This document shows, piece after piece, positions 1 to 8,783 of a stretch of 64,000 nt of DNA. The position numbers were made by a program, and so were the translations under genes. Each line of letters opens with the position of its first letter. The stretch's first letter is position 1. This DNA comes from an uncultured Saprospiraceae bacterium (GTDB lineage: Bacteria > Bacteroidota > Bacteroidia > Chitinophagales > Saprospiraceae): assembly GCA_937918905.1 (NCBI GenBank), contig CAKZSH010000174.1:1-64000 (forward strand), in the 5' to 3' direction. The notes beneath the pieces were generated by a model, which made no database searches, was not told where the DNA came from, and saw only the letters and a program-made list of their open reading frames with translations.

Positions 1-1630
1 GTAAATGTATTACCCATGCCTACTTGATTTCCCATATCATCTTGCCAAATCAATTCGAAACCAGCTCCCGTATCAGAGTTTCCACCATCAAGCGTAGCAG
101 AATTATTATCGCAATCAATAACTGCATCGGGGCCTGCATCTGCATTTGGAGGAGTCGTGTTTTCTGTAACATTTACCATATCCGAATCGGAACATCCAGT
201 TGTCGTATTGGTAACGATAAGGGTGTAAGTACCTTCATCAGAGGTAGTATGCATAGTACCTTGTCCTACTTGATTTCCCATATCATCAAGCCAAACGAGT
301 TGGAAACCAGAGCCATTATCAGAGAATCCACCATTTAGAATAACTGAAGAATTGTTACAATCTATTGTCATATCAAAACCTGCATCAACTAGAGGTTGGT
401 CTGTATTTTCTGTAACCACCACATCATCCGAAGCAACACAATTATTATCAGTATTGGTTACTAATAAAGTATAAGTACCTTCATCGGAAGTCGTGAATGT
501 TGTTCCCATACCTACGACTGAGCCATTAGCATCAAGCCAAGTCAAGGTGATATTATTTCCAGAACTAGAACTACTTCCATCCAAAGTAACCGTCAAATTA
601 TTACAATCAATAAGTGCATCATCTCCTGCATTTGCAACGGGCACATCACTACTTCCCGAAATCATTGCAACGTCTGAAGCAAAACATCCAGTAGTCGTAT
701 TGGTAACAATTAAAGTATAAGTTCCAGTATTGGAAGATGTAAATGTATTACCCATACCGACTTGATTTCCCATATCATCGAGCCAAACGAGTTGAAATCC
801 AGGGCCATTATCAGAGAATCCACCATTAAGTGTAGCGGTAGGATTATTACAATCTATTATTCCATCAGGGCCAGCTTCAGCAAATGGAGGAGTAGTGTTA
901 TCAATTACATTTGCCATATCAGAATCTGAACATCCTGTTGTGGTATTGGTAACGATGAGGGTGTAAGTACCTACATCAGAAGTGGTTAGCATTGTGCCTT
1001 GTCCTACTTGATTTCCCATATCATTAAGCCAAACGAGTTGAAACCCAGGGCCATTATCAGAGAATCCACCATTTAAAGTAACCGAAGAATTATTACAATC
1101 TATTGTTTCATCAGGGCCTGCATTGACAAATGGAAGGGTCGTGTTTTCTGTAACTACTACGTCATCAGTATCAACACAATTATTAGCAGTATTGGATACG
1201 ACTAAGGTATAAGTACCTTCATCGGAAGTCGTGAATGTCGTTCCCATTCCTACGACCATACCATTAGAATTGAGCCAAGTTAAGGTGATATTATTTCCAG
1301 AACTAGAACCACTTCCATCTAAAATAACAAAGGTATTGTTACAAGTAATAATGGCATCGGCACCTGCATTTGCTGTTGGAGTAACATTATCTCCAGTAAC
1401 GATGGCATCATCAGTAGAAGAACATCCTGTTGTATTATTGGTTACGACTAGGGTATAAGTTCCTTCATTCATAGTGGTAAAGGTGATGCCATTTCCAACT
1501 GTATTTCCATTAGCATCTTGCCAAGTAAGTGTGAAACCAGTTCCCGTAGAAGAGTTGCCACCATTTAAAGTTGCAGAAGTATTGTTACAATCAATGACAG
1601 CATCATCACCTGCGTCTGCAGTAGGTGCAG
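1..1630 (-). repeat. Tandem array of 246-bp (82-codon) PKD/Ig-like repeats
   Basis: The motif IDCNN (plus-strand acaatcaat/acaatctatt) recurs at 111, 357, 603, 849, 1095, 1341 and 1587, exactly 246 bp apart. Two more divergent units follow at about 1827 (240 bp away) and 2082 (255 bp away). The units at 1341/1095/849 match those at 603/357/111 type for type, so the array also has a 738-bp higher-order period. The first unit type carries SSSGNNITLTWL and the second and third carry FSDNG-GFQLVWL or close variants. Confidence 0.9.
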
Positions 1631-3545
1631 GACTTCCCGTAACTTCTACATTATCATTTGCAAAACAATCATTGGAAGTATCAAATACTAAAAGGGTATA
1701 GGTTCCCGCTTCGCAAACTTCTGGATTTTGTAAAGTACTAGAAAAGTTATTTGGACCACTCCAAAGATAGTTGATCGTGGGCCCCATAGATGAATTTGTT
1801 CCATTGAGAAAAGTACAACCTGTGGTACAATCAAGTACTTGATTAGGTCCCGCATCAGCAATAATGGTAACTTGATTATTGAGAACGGTAATGGTTTGGA
1901 ATGAAACACAAGGCGGAGCATTCCCAACAGTTTGAGTTACGGTAAGGGTATAATTTCCTTCACAATCTACTTCAACAGTATTTGTCCCCCATCCACTAAC
2001 AATACATGGCCCAGCCCAACTATAAGTTATTCCAGGGCCTGAAGAAGAAAAACTCCCATCTAAAGTTACAGTTGTATTTGTACAATCAAGCGTAGGAACT
2101 GGATTTTGAAGAATAAAGGCTTGCGGATCGAGTACTTGCAAATTTAATGTAACAATACTATCACATGACAATGCACTTTGTCCTTGAAGGGTAACATTAA
2201 AGGTTCCTGAATTACAAAACATATCAGTTCCAACGGTGATACATGTGCCTTCGCAAACAACTTCATTTAAAGTTTCAGTAGCATTTGGAATAACGGTAAG
2301 ATTAGTCGTAGTTGTACTTTGGCAACCATTGGCAAGTGGAACATTGTCAGTATAAACTCCCGTGGTTGTTTGATTAGCTCCACCTGCAAAGTAGGATTCG
2401 CCTTCACAAATCGTTACATCCACAATTTGTTCAGTCCCTCCAAAATATGGATCTGGTTCAAATGGACAAATGGATTGGTTATTATTAGCTCCACCTGTAG
2501 ATGCAGTTGTACCCCAATATGCCATATTTCCACCATTCAAAGAATTGGTTGAAATATCATAATTACCACTTAAAACAAGTACATTATCAAAATAAACTTC
2601 GTAATCAAAGGTGACTCCGTTCCATTTTATTTTTACTGGAAAATCTTGACCAGTTTCAATATTGCCACCATTAAGAGCAATTGGCCCAGCAATAATACTG
2701 GTATTATCTCCATTGACAAAAACGGCAGCATGATCTTCTGGAATATCTCCAACCCCAACACCATTATTCCATGTGTCAAATTCAAAGAAAAGAGAGTTTG
2801 GAATACTATTGGCTCCAATTCCTCCTCCTCCAATTCCACAAGCAGAAGACCCTGCAGGTGAATTTTGAAAAGCTAAAGTGATTCCATCTGCTCCACCATT
2901 ATTGGTTCCAAAATTAAGTACCACGTTTTTTTCAAAAACTTGACTCATATCATCTTGAGTCGAATTCCATGCGCATCCTAATTGATTATTAATTGTAGTT
3001 GTCAATTGGATACATCCTCCAGCACTATTATTTGCAGTTCCCACTAGAGCATCTAATTCAAGAGGAGAAGCAGGTGGAGGATTGGCAGAAGAAACTCGGA
3101 TGTCAAATGTACCATTTGGAGCACCACCTACAGCCCAAACTCGAATATAATAGGTAGTCCCGGGAGTCAATCCACTTCCTTCATATATTGCAGAAGATTG
3201 ATTTCCACAAAAATCTTCAGCAGAACATCCTTCTAGGTTTAAATTATTACAAGTACCCGTGTAAATCGCCATGGCAGGGTCGATCATTGTCCCCGGCAAA
3301 ATCACAATACTTAAAAAACCACTAGGAGGCACGGTGGTAGAAAACCAAAAATCGGCAGAAGTATAATTTCCGCAAGGTGGAGCAGGTACTCCAGAGTTGG
3401 TATTTCCAATATTACTGTGTGTCTCAAATGCAGTCATTTGATTGGAAATAGAAGTAGCATTGCCACAATTATTGCCAGCCCACGATACATTTTTTATAAT
3501 AAAAAATAATAGAATCGTGAATAGGAGTTTAAGTGTTGGTCTCAT
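1..3545 (-). CDS. Giant secreted PKD/Ig-repeat protein, N-terminal part (3' end outside window)
   Basis: The reading frame is open from an ATG at 3545 to the window edge, about 1181 residues, with the C-terminus missing. Residues 1-23 form a signal peptide (charged MRPTLK, hydrophobic core, cut near SWA-GNN). Residues about 24-150 resemble a PPC/pre-peptidase-like beta domain (ADFWFSTTVPPSG). Residues about 155-345 look like a bacterial L-type lectin domain (FFEFDTWNNG, DGITLAFQNSP). Residues about 375-465 hold two short C-E-G units of the kind seen in gliding-associated proteins. From about residue 480 there are nine PKD/Ig-like repeats, seven of them exactly 82 codons long. Proteins of this build in Bacteroidota are usually T9SS cargo with a sorting or CHU_C domain at the C-terminus, which cannot be seen here. 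A role in surface adhesion is inferred. The lectin and PPC assignments rest on pattern only. Confidence 0.85.
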   Translation of the reverse strand, partial: MRPTLKLLFTILLFFIIKNVSWAGNNCGNATSISNQMTAFETHSNIGNTNSGVPAPPCGNYTSADFWFSTTVPPSGFLSIVILPGTMIDPAMAIYTGTCNNLNLEGCSAEDFCGNQSSAIYEGSGLTPGTTYYIRVWAVGGAPNGTFDIRVSSANPPPASPLELDALVGTANNSAGGCIQLTTTINNQLGCAWNSTQDDMSQVFEKNVVLNFGTNNGGADGITLAFQNSPAGSSACGIGGGGIGANSIPNSLFFEFDTWNNGVGVGDIPEDHAAVFVNGDNTSIIAGPIALNGGNIETGQDFPVKIKWNGVTFDYEVYFDNVLVLSGNYDISTNSLNGGNMAYWGTTASTGGANNNQSICPFEPDPYFGGTEQIVDVTICEGESYFAGGANQTTTGVYTDNVPLANGCQSTTTTNLTVIPNATETLNEVVCEGTCITVGTDMFCNSGTFNVTLQGQSALSCDSIVTLNLQVLDPQAFILQNPVPTLDCTNTTVTLDGSFSSSGPGITYSWAGPCIVSGWGTNTVEVDCEGNYTLTVTQTVGNAPPCVSFQTITVLNNQVTIIADAGPNQVLDCTTGCTFLNGTNSSMGPTINYLWSGPNNFSSTLQNPEVCEAGTYTLLVFDTSNDCFANDNVEVTGSPAPTADAGDDAVIDCNNTSATLNGGNSSTGTGFTLTWQDANGNTVGNGITFTTMNEGTYTLVVTNNTTGCSSTDDAIVTGDNVTPTANAGADAIITCNNTFVILDGSGSSSGNNITLTWLNSNGMVVGMGTTFTTSDEGTYTLVVSNTANNCVDTDDVVVTENTTLPFVNAGPDETIDCNNSSVTLNGGFSDNGPGFQLVWLNDMGNQVGQGTMLTTSDVGTYTLIVTNTTTGCSDSDMANVIDNTTPPFAEAGPDGIIDCNNPTATLNGGFSDNGPGFQLVWLDDMGNQVGMGNTFTSSNTGTYTLIVTNTTTGCFASDVAMISGSSDVPVANAGDDALIDCNNLTVTLDGSSSSSGNNITLTWLDANGSVVGMGTTFTTSDEGTYTLLVTNTDNNCVASDDVVVTENTDQPLVDAGFDMTIDCNNSSVILNGGFSDNGSGFQLVWLDDMGNQVGQGTMHTTSDEGTYTLIVTNTTTGCSDSDMVNVTENTTPPNADAGPDAVIDCDNNSATLDGGNSDTGAGFELIWQDDMGNQVGMGNTF

Positions 3546-3942
3546 CGAAAAGGGAAGGTTAATTTAAGGAAGAGCCTCTATGAAAATAAAAAATTTTGCT
3601 TTCTATTTTGATTTTAACTATTCCCAAGTTTTGTTGAAAAAAAAGGTGCTTTTTCCAAATACTAAAGTACGAAAATATTTTTTTAGGATGTATATAAGAA
3701 AAAAATCATGTTATACAAAGAGAATGATTCAAGGCAGATTTATAGAACTTGCCCCCCAAAAGCCTTGATTTTAGTACATTTTGCTCAAATATTCACCCTT
3801 GATACCATAGTATTCACCATTATGAGTCTATTGTCCACCATTTCGCTTCCAAAACACTTTATAAAAAAGGAATATTCGAGCATATTTGCAATGTGTCAAA
3901 TATCAAAACAATTCGTCAAAACTTAAAACCCAAAATGTTATT

Positions 3943-4956
3943 ATGACTAAATTAAGCCTAGTTAGAAATAGAACGATTGAAAAAGGAGCTTATCGAAATG
4001 TTACAAAAGCTATTGGAAATACCCCTCTTATCAAACTTCGACATTTGAGCGAAGACCTCCACACTAATATTTATGTAAAATTAGAGAGTTTTAATCCTGG
4101 ACAATCGGCCAAAGATCGGATTGCTGCTTATATGATTGAGCAAGCTGAGCGAAATGGGGAATTGGAACCTGGTGGAACTGTGATTGATGCAACCTCGGGA
4201 AATACAGGTTTGGCATTAGCAATGATTGCTGGAATCAAAGGGTATCGATGTGTACTGGCAGTTGCAGACAAAGCTTCTAAGGAAAAAATTAATGCTTTGA
4301 AGGCGATGGGAGCAGAGGTGATTTTATGTCCCTCTAAGGTAAAACCTGAAGATCCACGGTCGTACTATTCAAAAGCAATTAGTTTGTCAAAAGAAATACC
4401 TGGCGCATGGTATGCAAATCAAAATTTTAATCCAAATAATAATTTAGCACATTACCATTCGACTGGACCAGAGATTTGGGCACAAACTGAGGGTAAAATC
4501 ACCCACTTAGTTGCAGCAGTAGGAACAGGTGGAACAATGTGCGGAACAGCAACTTATCTAAAAGAACAAAATCCAAATATTGAAGCGGTAGGTGTAGATG
4601 CTCACGGCTCCGTATTAAAAAAATACCATGAAACGGGTGTATTCGATGATAGTGAAATTCATCCATACAAAATTGAAGGTTTAGGAAAAAGTATTATTCC
4701 TGGCAATGTGAAATTTGATATTATTGATTATTTCATCAGAGTTAATGATAAAGATTCGGCTCATATGGCTCGATCGTGTGCTAAAAGGGAAGGACTTTGT
4801 GTAGGATATTCATCAGGTGCAGCCATGCAGGCGGTACATCAAAAGAAGGATTGGAAAGAAAATGATGTGGTTGTAGTAATCGTTTCAGATCATGGTAGTA
4901 AATACTTAAGTTCTATTTACAATGATGAATGGATGAAGGAGCAGGGGTTTTTATAG
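3943..4956 (+). CDS. PLP-dependent cysteine synthase / cystathionine beta-synthase-like enzyme
   Basis: 337 residues from the ATG at 3943. An upstream in-frame extension to 3886 has no family support. It belongs to fold-type II PLP enzymes of the CysK/CBS group, which make cysteine from O-acetylserine and sulfide or cystathionine from serine and homocysteine. The family landmarks are visible: NPGQSAKDRIA with the Schiff-base lysine near residue 52, the substrate loop TSGNTG, the phosphate-binding GTGGT, and a late SSGAA. The usual NPGGSVKDR reads NPGQSAKDR here. There is no C-terminal CBS-domain pair, so this is a short form. It is monocistronic, with a hairpin terminator just downstream. CysK and CBS activities cannot be separated from sequence alone. 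Confidence 0.9.
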   Translation: MTKLSLVRNRTIEKGAYRNVTKAIGNTPLIKLRHLSEDLHTNIYVKLESFNPGQSAKDRIAAYMIEQAERNGELEPGGTVIDATSGNTGLALAMIAGIKGYRCVLAVADKASKEKINALKAMGAEVILCPSKVKPEDPRSYYSKAISLSKEIPGAWYANQNFNPNNNLAHYHSTGPEIWAQTEGKITHLVAAVGTGGTMCGTATYLKEQNPNIEAVGVDAHGSVLKKYHETGVFDDSEIHPYKIEGLGKSIIPGNVKFDIIDYFIRVNDKDSAHMARSCAKREGLCVGYSSGAAMQAVHQKKDWKENDVVVVIVSDHGSKYLSSIYNDEWMKEQGFL

Positions 4957-4982
4957 CGAAAATATTTTTATTTTTTGATAAA

Positions 4983-5017
4983 ATAGCCAAGCACTTATAA
5001 CGTGTTTGGCTATTCTT
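4983..5017 (+). terminator. Hairpin terminator after the cysteine-synthase-like gene
   Basis: Stem atagccaagcac / gtgtttggctat around the loop ttataac, followed by a T-rich tail (tcttgtttt). It lies 27 bases after the stop codon. Confidence 0.65.
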
Positions 5018-5086
5018 GTTTTAGGTGAAAAAATGGTAATTTGTTCTTTCTATAATTTATTAAATTCGGTATTACCTAATCATACT

Positions 5087-6007
5087 ATGAGTAAAATAAC
5101 AAGAGATTTACTATGGAAATCAATCATTGAAGATTTGTTTGAACCTTTTCTTTATTTCTTTTTTAATGAATTCGTGAATCAAATTGATTTTTCAAGAGAA
5201 TTTGATTTTTTAGATAAAGAGTTACAAACCCTTTCCATCGAGTCTGATTCTAAAAATAGAAGAGCTGATAAACTTGTAAAAGTTTGGTTAAAAAATGGAG
5301 AAGAAAAATGGATTTTGATTCATACCGAAGTACAAGGGTATTCAGAAGAAGAATTTAGTTTACGGGTTTATAATATGTACACACGAATTCGAGATAAATA
5401 TGGAAGACCTGTAGCGGTTCTGATTATTTATACTGATGATAATTCTAATTTCCATCCAAAAGAATTTAGAGAAAAGTGTTTTGGAACAACTAATATCCTA
5501 AAGTTTCAAACTTTCAAAGTATTGGAAAATCCTCCAGAATTTTTTTCTAATTCAGAAAATATTTTTGCTCAAATTATGGAAATTGTTTGGTATGAATTGA
5601 AGAAAAATAAACTTTCGGATGAAAATTATCTTAACGTAGGCAAAAAAATCGTTTGGGGTTTAGCAAGAAAGGGTTTAGATAATAGAACTATTTTTAATGT
5701 TTTTGAATTTATTAGGCATTATGTAACCTTTGAAAAATCAGAAATTTTTAATAAATTTAGTGAGGAAATTAATTCAGTTTTAAAAATTCAAGAAGGTATG
5801 GGTATTTACGAATTATTAAAAAAACATAAGGAAGAGGAGATTTTAGAGCAAGGACGTGAGCAAGGACGTGAGCAAGGACTTGAACAAGGACTTGAGCTTG
5901 TCTTTAAAGTTTCGCAATTATATAAAAATGGGATTTCAGCAGAAGAAATTGCCAAGCAACTAGAAGTTAAACTTCAAATAATCAACAAGATTATTCAAAA
6001 ATTGTAA
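5087..6007 (+). CDS. Rpn-family PD-(D/E)XK nuclease / transposase-like protein
   Basis: 306 residues from the ATG at 5087. The longer frame from a TTG at 5006 overlaps the preceding terminator, so it is rejected. The start region (TRDLLWKSIIEDLFEPFLYF) resembles Rpn (recombination-promoting nuclease, transposase_31-like) proteins. The core RRADKLVKVWL...WILIHTEVQ supplies the acidic residue and the hydrophobic-ExQ strand of a PD-(D/E)XK active site. The C-terminus contains four 4-residue EQG(R/L) units (12-bp DNA repeats at 5845-5892), a feature common in this family, and ends in an HTH-like segment (ISAEEIAKQLEV). In E. coli, Rpn proteins promote RecA-independent recombination, and some act in phage defence. 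Here it stands alone between two hairpins. The family assignment is fairly secure and the role is not. Confidence 0.8.
   Translation: MSKITRDLLWKSIIEDLFEPFLYFFFNEFVNQIDFSREFDFLDKELQTLSIESDSKNRRADKLVKVWLKNGEEKWILIHTEVQGYSEEEFSLRVYNMYTRIRDKYGRPVAVLIIYTDDNSNFHPKEFREKCFGTTNILKFQTFKVLENPPEFFSNSENIFAQIMEIVWYELKKNKLSDENYLNVGKKIVWGLARKGLDNRTIFNVFEFIRHYVTFEKSEIFNKFSEEINSVLKIQEGMGIYELLKKHKEEEILEQGREQGREQGLEQGLELVFKVSQLYKNGISAEEIAKQLEVKLQIINKIIQKL
5845..5892 (+). repeat. Four 12-bp in-frame tandem repeats (EQGR/EQGL)
   Basis: gagcaaggacgt is repeated with small changes four times near the 3' end of the Rpn-like gene. Each unit adds four residues, so slippage would keep the frame. Confidence 0.9.
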
Positions 6008-6117
6008 TAACGTAGGCTATGCAATGATTTTTTTGAAAAAACTGACGAAAAAATTCCCTCGTCAAAATTCTGCATTTATTAATTTTCCATTCCTAAGAAA
6101 AGAACTTACTCAAAATA

Positions 6118-6155
6118 AAAAAAGAGTTTTCACAACCCGTGAAAACTCTTTTCTT
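6118..6155. terminator. Bidirectional terminator between the Rpn-like gene and hpf
   Basis: Perfect 13-bp stem aaagagttttcac (6121-6133) / gtgaaaactcttt (6139-6151) with loop aaccc. It is flanked by an A-run on the left and T-rich sequence on the right. It lies between two convergent genes and can serve both strands. Confidence 0.85.
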
Positions 6156-6177
6156 ATTTTCGATAAGTGCTTTAAGC

Positions 6178-6477
6178 CTATCTACTTGATTTTCTTTCTT
6201 TATATTTAATCAATTGGCGTTTTAAAGTGGCAGTTGCGCCGTCAATAGAAGCCTCGAATGTTTTATTGGATTCTTTGACATATAAAACACTTCCTGGAAG
6301 TGTTATTTTTACTTCAGCAATTTTGTCTTTGACTTGTCCTGAGTTTTCTAATTTTAAGATAACATCAGCATCAATTATTCGATCAAAAAGCTGTGTAAGT
6401 TTACCTAATTTTTTTTCAATAAATTCTAGTAATTTTCTATCTGCTGAGAAATGGAGTGCCTGAGTGTGTACTTTCAT
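6178..6477 (-). CDS. hpf: Ribosome hibernation-promoting factor (short form)
   Basis: 99 residues, the length of short HPF/YfiA proteins. It starts MKVHTQALHFSADRKLLEFI and carries the beta-alpha-beta core with VILKLE and EVKITLPGS strands. The family binds the 30S decoding channel in stationary phase and blocks translation. There is no long-HPF C-terminal dimerisation domain, so it should need a partner or only form 70S inactive particles. It lies downstream of xerC and rpsU on the same strand. The order rpsU-xerC-hpf recurs in Bacteroidota, to my knowledge. It is separated from xerC by about 340 bases of very AT-rich sequence, so it probably has its own promoter. Confidence 0.9.
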   Translation of the reverse strand: MKVHTQALHFSADRKLLEFIEKKLGKLTQLFDRIIDADVILKLENSGQVKDKIAEVKITLPGSVLYVKESNKTFEASIDGATATLKRQLIKYKERKSSR

Positions 6478-6819
6478 AAATAGTATAATTTTAAAAAGTT
6501 AAAAAATAGGTAAGTTAAACTTGCGGGATTTGCTACATAGGCATTTAGGTTATAATTGTTAGGTAATATCGATAATATGATACCAATCTAAGTTATTTAT
6601 TTCGAAAAACAAACACTCGACCATATTTATGTGATATAAAACATATCTATCGAAGATATTATTTCATAATATGTTATTTTAACAAATAATGATATATTAA
6701 AATACATTTAAATTGTTACGCCTTTATTTTCCTACATTTTAGAAGAAAATAGAGTTATGTTCGATTCAATATAATCGAATTTACCCTCAAAAAAATTGTG
6801 ACATTTTTTCGATGAAAAT
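6478..6819. other. AT-rich intergenic region between hpf and xerC
   Basis: 342 bases with no credible ORF and no strong hairpin. It is rich in short A/T tracts and presumably holds the hpf promoter on the minus strand. No clear -7 element was found. Confidence 0.5.
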
Positions 6820-7719
6820 TTATTCAGATTTTTTTTTCGCTTTTGGATGAGCTTGTTGATAAACTTTTTTCAATTTTTCAATTGAATTATGAGTATAAAC
6901 TTGAGTGGCAGCGAGGCTACTATGGCCCAATAATTCTTTGATAGCATTGAGATCAGCACCTGCATTGGAAAGGTGAGTGGCAAAGGAATGACGTAGAACG
7001 TGCGGGCTTCTTTGCTCTACTGTGGTTACTTGTGAAAGGTATTTTTTTACAATATTATAGACTTTTTTAGGATAAAGTTTATTTCCTTTTTTTGTTAAAA
7101 ATAAAGGGGCATTTTCTCCCATCGAAAATTCATCAGCCCGAACATCAATGTAATTTTTAAGTCGATCAGCTAATGGTTTTGCAAAAGGAATCAGTCTTTC
7201 TTTATTTCCTTTCCCTAATACTTTGATTTGTTGGTTAAAAAAATCAATATGATTAGGAGTCAATTGAATCAATTCTGACCGACGCATACCTGAAGCGTAC
7301 AATAATTCCATAATCATTTCGTCCCTGACCGCAGCATATCCTTCTCCAAAGTTTATTTTTTCAAAGAGATCTCCTAGTTCTACTTCTTTGACCACTACTG
7401 GTAAGCGTTTTCCTACTTTTGGAGCAATTACTTTGAGCATTGGGCTCTCCTTAATTTCTTTTCTTTTCTTTAAAAATTTAAAGTAAGTCTTTAAAGTGGA
7501 GAGTTTTCGATTGATGGAGCGAGGGGTAATTTTATGTTCCATGAGTTGAACTACCCATGAGCGGATATGAAAATGCCTTACTTCCTGCACGGAAGTAAGG
7601 CTATAAGTTTCTTCTATATATTGGAATAATTGCTCCAAATCATTTTTGTAAGCAATTACCGTATGCGGTGAAAATCGTTTTTCTAGCTCTAGGTATTTTA
7701 TAAAAACAGTAATATCCAT
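6820..7719 (-). CDS. xerC: Tyrosine recombinase XerC/XerD
   Basis: 299 residues, the usual Xer length. The N-terminal SAM-like core-binding domain covers residues 1-85 and the catalytic domain about 105-290. The full catalytic set is present: Arg in SGMRRSEL, Lys in GKGNKER, HxxR in HVLRHSFATHL, His in LLGHSS, and Tyr in TQVYTH near residue 274. Xer proteins resolve chromosome dimers at dif with FtsK. No att site, integron cassette or phage gene adjoins it, and it sits in the rpsU-xerC-hpf context, so a housekeeping role is more likely than integrase activity. XerC and XerD cannot be told apart here. Confidence 0.9.
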   Translation of the reverse strand: MDITVFIKYLELEKRFSPHTVIAYKNDLEQLFQYIEETYSLTSVQEVRHFHIRSWVVQLMEHKITPRSINRKLSTLKTYFKFLKKRKEIKESPMLKVIAPKVGKRLPVVVKEVELGDLFEKINFGEGYAAVRDEMIMELLYASGMRRSELIQLTPNHIDFFNQQIKVLGKGNKERLIPFAKPLADRLKNYIDVRADEFSMGENAPLFLTKKGNKLYPKKVYNIVKKYLSQVTTVEQRSPHVLRHSFATHLSNAGADLNAIKELLGHSSLAATQVYTHNSIEKLKKVYQQAHPKAKKKSE

Positions 7720-7792
7720 TCTAATTATTTGTAAGTGTTTCTTGAATGCTTACTCAAATTAGAAAAATACCTATTCAATAGCAAAGATTAGA

Positions 7793-7978
7793 TTATTCTC
7801 CGTAATTTTTTTGCTTGTAAGCCGCTTTCAACATCTCAGCTCTTCTTCTTACAGATGGCTTAGTGAACTCTTTACGACGACGCAATTCTTTCAAAATACC
7901 AGTTTTGATAAATTTTCTTTTGTACACTTTTAATGCTCTGTCGATTGAGTCGCTATCTTTTACATCAATAATTAACAT
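7793..7978 (-). CDS. rpsU: 30S ribosomal protein bS21
   Basis: 61 residues: MLIIDVKDSDSIDRALKVYK followed by the basic ELRRRKEFTKPSVRRRAEMLKA segment typical of bS21. The protein binds near the anti-Shine-Dalgarno region of 16S rRNA. In Bacteroidota, bS21 is reported to help sequester the 16S 3' end, in line with the weak use of SD sites. It lies 73 bases upstream of xerC on the same strand and has a consensus -7 element upstream. Confidence 0.95.
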   Translation of the reverse strand: MLIIDVKDSDSIDRALKVYKRKFIKTGILKELRRRKEFTKPSVRRRAEMLKAAYKQKNYGE

Positions 7979-8015
7979 AAATTACTTTTTTTATTAATTT
8001 TTTAAAATTGGACTG

Positions 8016-8023
8016 CAAAGATA
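8016..8023 (-). promoter_or_regulatory. -7 element upstream of rpsU
   Basis: The minus strand reads TATCTTTG, matching the Bacteroidota -7 consensus TAnnTTTG. It lies 38 bases upstream of the rpsU start codon. No clear TTTG -33 box was seen. Confidence 0.5.
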
Positions 8024-8118
8024 AGTACTTTTTTAAAAAAATGTCGCATTTTAACTGTTGATTTTAAAATAGTTTGGAACGTATTTTTCACTAAAACCTT
8101 TAAAAAAGAGCTAATTCC

Positions 8119-8577
8119 ATGCAAAAAGAGAAAAAAGGAAAGCATTTTATTAAAAACCCTATCTATGAGGGAGGTTTGAAGGCTATGCGGGCATTTATTT
8201 CCAAACATAAAAAATACCCTAAAACAGCATTAAAAGAGAAAATAGAAGGGACAGTCTATATAAAATATACCATTGATTATAAAGGAAAGGTGATTGATGC
8301 GAAGGTTTTGAAAAGCCTTGGACATGGTTGTGATGAGGAGGCTGTTCGAGTAGTGAAATTATTAAAATTCCATGTTCCTAAGAATCGAGGAGTCAAAGTG
8401 AAGTTTTTTAAAAATATTCAAATTCATTTTAGAGTACCTAAGGTAAAAGCTAAGCCACAACCAAAATCTCAACCTCAACAACAGATTAGTTATACCATTA
8501 CCTCTACTCAACCTAAAAAGAATACTCCTCAAGAAAGGAAGGGCGGTGGAGGTTATACTATCAAGATTAATTATTAG
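8119..8577 (+). CDS. TonB C-terminal-domain protein without a membrane anchor
   Basis: 152 residues. Residues about 15-105 match a TonB C-terminal domain: NPIYEGGLKAMRAFISKHKKYP, EGTVYIKYTIDYKGKVIDAKVLK, GCDEEAVRVVKLLKF, and VKFFKNIQIHFRV. TonB normally has an N-terminal transmembrane helix, a Pro-rich periplasmic spacer and then this domain. Here the protein starts with a charged segment (MQKEKKGKHF), has no signal or membrane helix, and places a Pro/Gln/Lys-rich tail after the domain instead. It could act in the cytoplasm, be a partner subunit, or be a decayed TonB. No ExbB, ExbD or receptor gene adjoins it. It is divergent from rpsU. Confidence 0.75.
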   Translation: MQKEKKGKHFIKNPIYEGGLKAMRAFISKHKKYPKTALKEKIEGTVYIKYTIDYKGKVIDAKVLKSLGHGCDEEAVRVVKLLKFHVPKNRGVKVKFFKNIQIHFRVPKVKAKPQPKSQPQQQISYTITSTQPKKNTPQERKGGGGYTIKINY

Positions 8578-8579
8578 GG

Positions 8580-8724
8580 GATTTTGAATATCGAACGCTG
8601 CGCTAATAGAACAAGGATGTAAGATTTGAGAAGTTTTGACGAATATATTTTGAACCAATACAAGAAGGTTCGTCAAAACTTCTCAAATCTTACATCCTTG
8701 TTCTATTGTTCGATATTCAAAATC
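8580..8724. repeat. Palindromic element PE1
   Basis: Arms 8580-8643 and 8668-8724 match over about 55 bp (gattttgaatatcgaa ... gagaagttttgacgaa). The left arm has an 8-bp insertion (gctgcgct). It starts 3 bases after a stop codon and has the apex motif tttgacgaata / ttcgtcaaa. It carries no U-tract of its own. Confidence 0.9.
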
Positions 8725-8736
8725 ACAATAAAAAAA

Positions 8737-8768
8737 GGCTGCTTTTCATTGAAAAGCAGCCTTTTTTT
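8737..8768. terminator. Strong bidirectional rho-independent terminator
   Basis: Stem ggctgcttttc / gaaaagcagcc with loop att, preceded by A-rich sequence and followed by seven T. It serves the TonB-C-like gene (+) and the convergent small T9SS protein (-). Confidence 0.9.
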
Positions 8769-8783
8769 ATGGGTAATATATGT

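Noticed and set aside
1-1630. CRISPR array suspected from regular spacing
   Set aside because: The period is 246 bp with no short repeat-spacer structure, and the array is an open coding frame for PKD/Ig-like domains.
1-1701. Plus-strand ORFs of 75-104 codons opposite the repeat array
   Set aside because: They recur with the 246-bp period because they are the antisense of the same repeat; codon pattern and start sites have no gene-like features.
3580-3926. Two short plus-strand ORFs upstream of the cysteine-synthase-like gene
   Set aside because: AT-rich, no recognisable protein pattern, and they overlap each other; this is best read as a promoter region.
6820-7719. The Xer recombinase as an integrase of a genomic island
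   Set aside because: No att duplications, no tRNA and no cargo genes; it sits in the conserved rpsU-xerC-hpf order.
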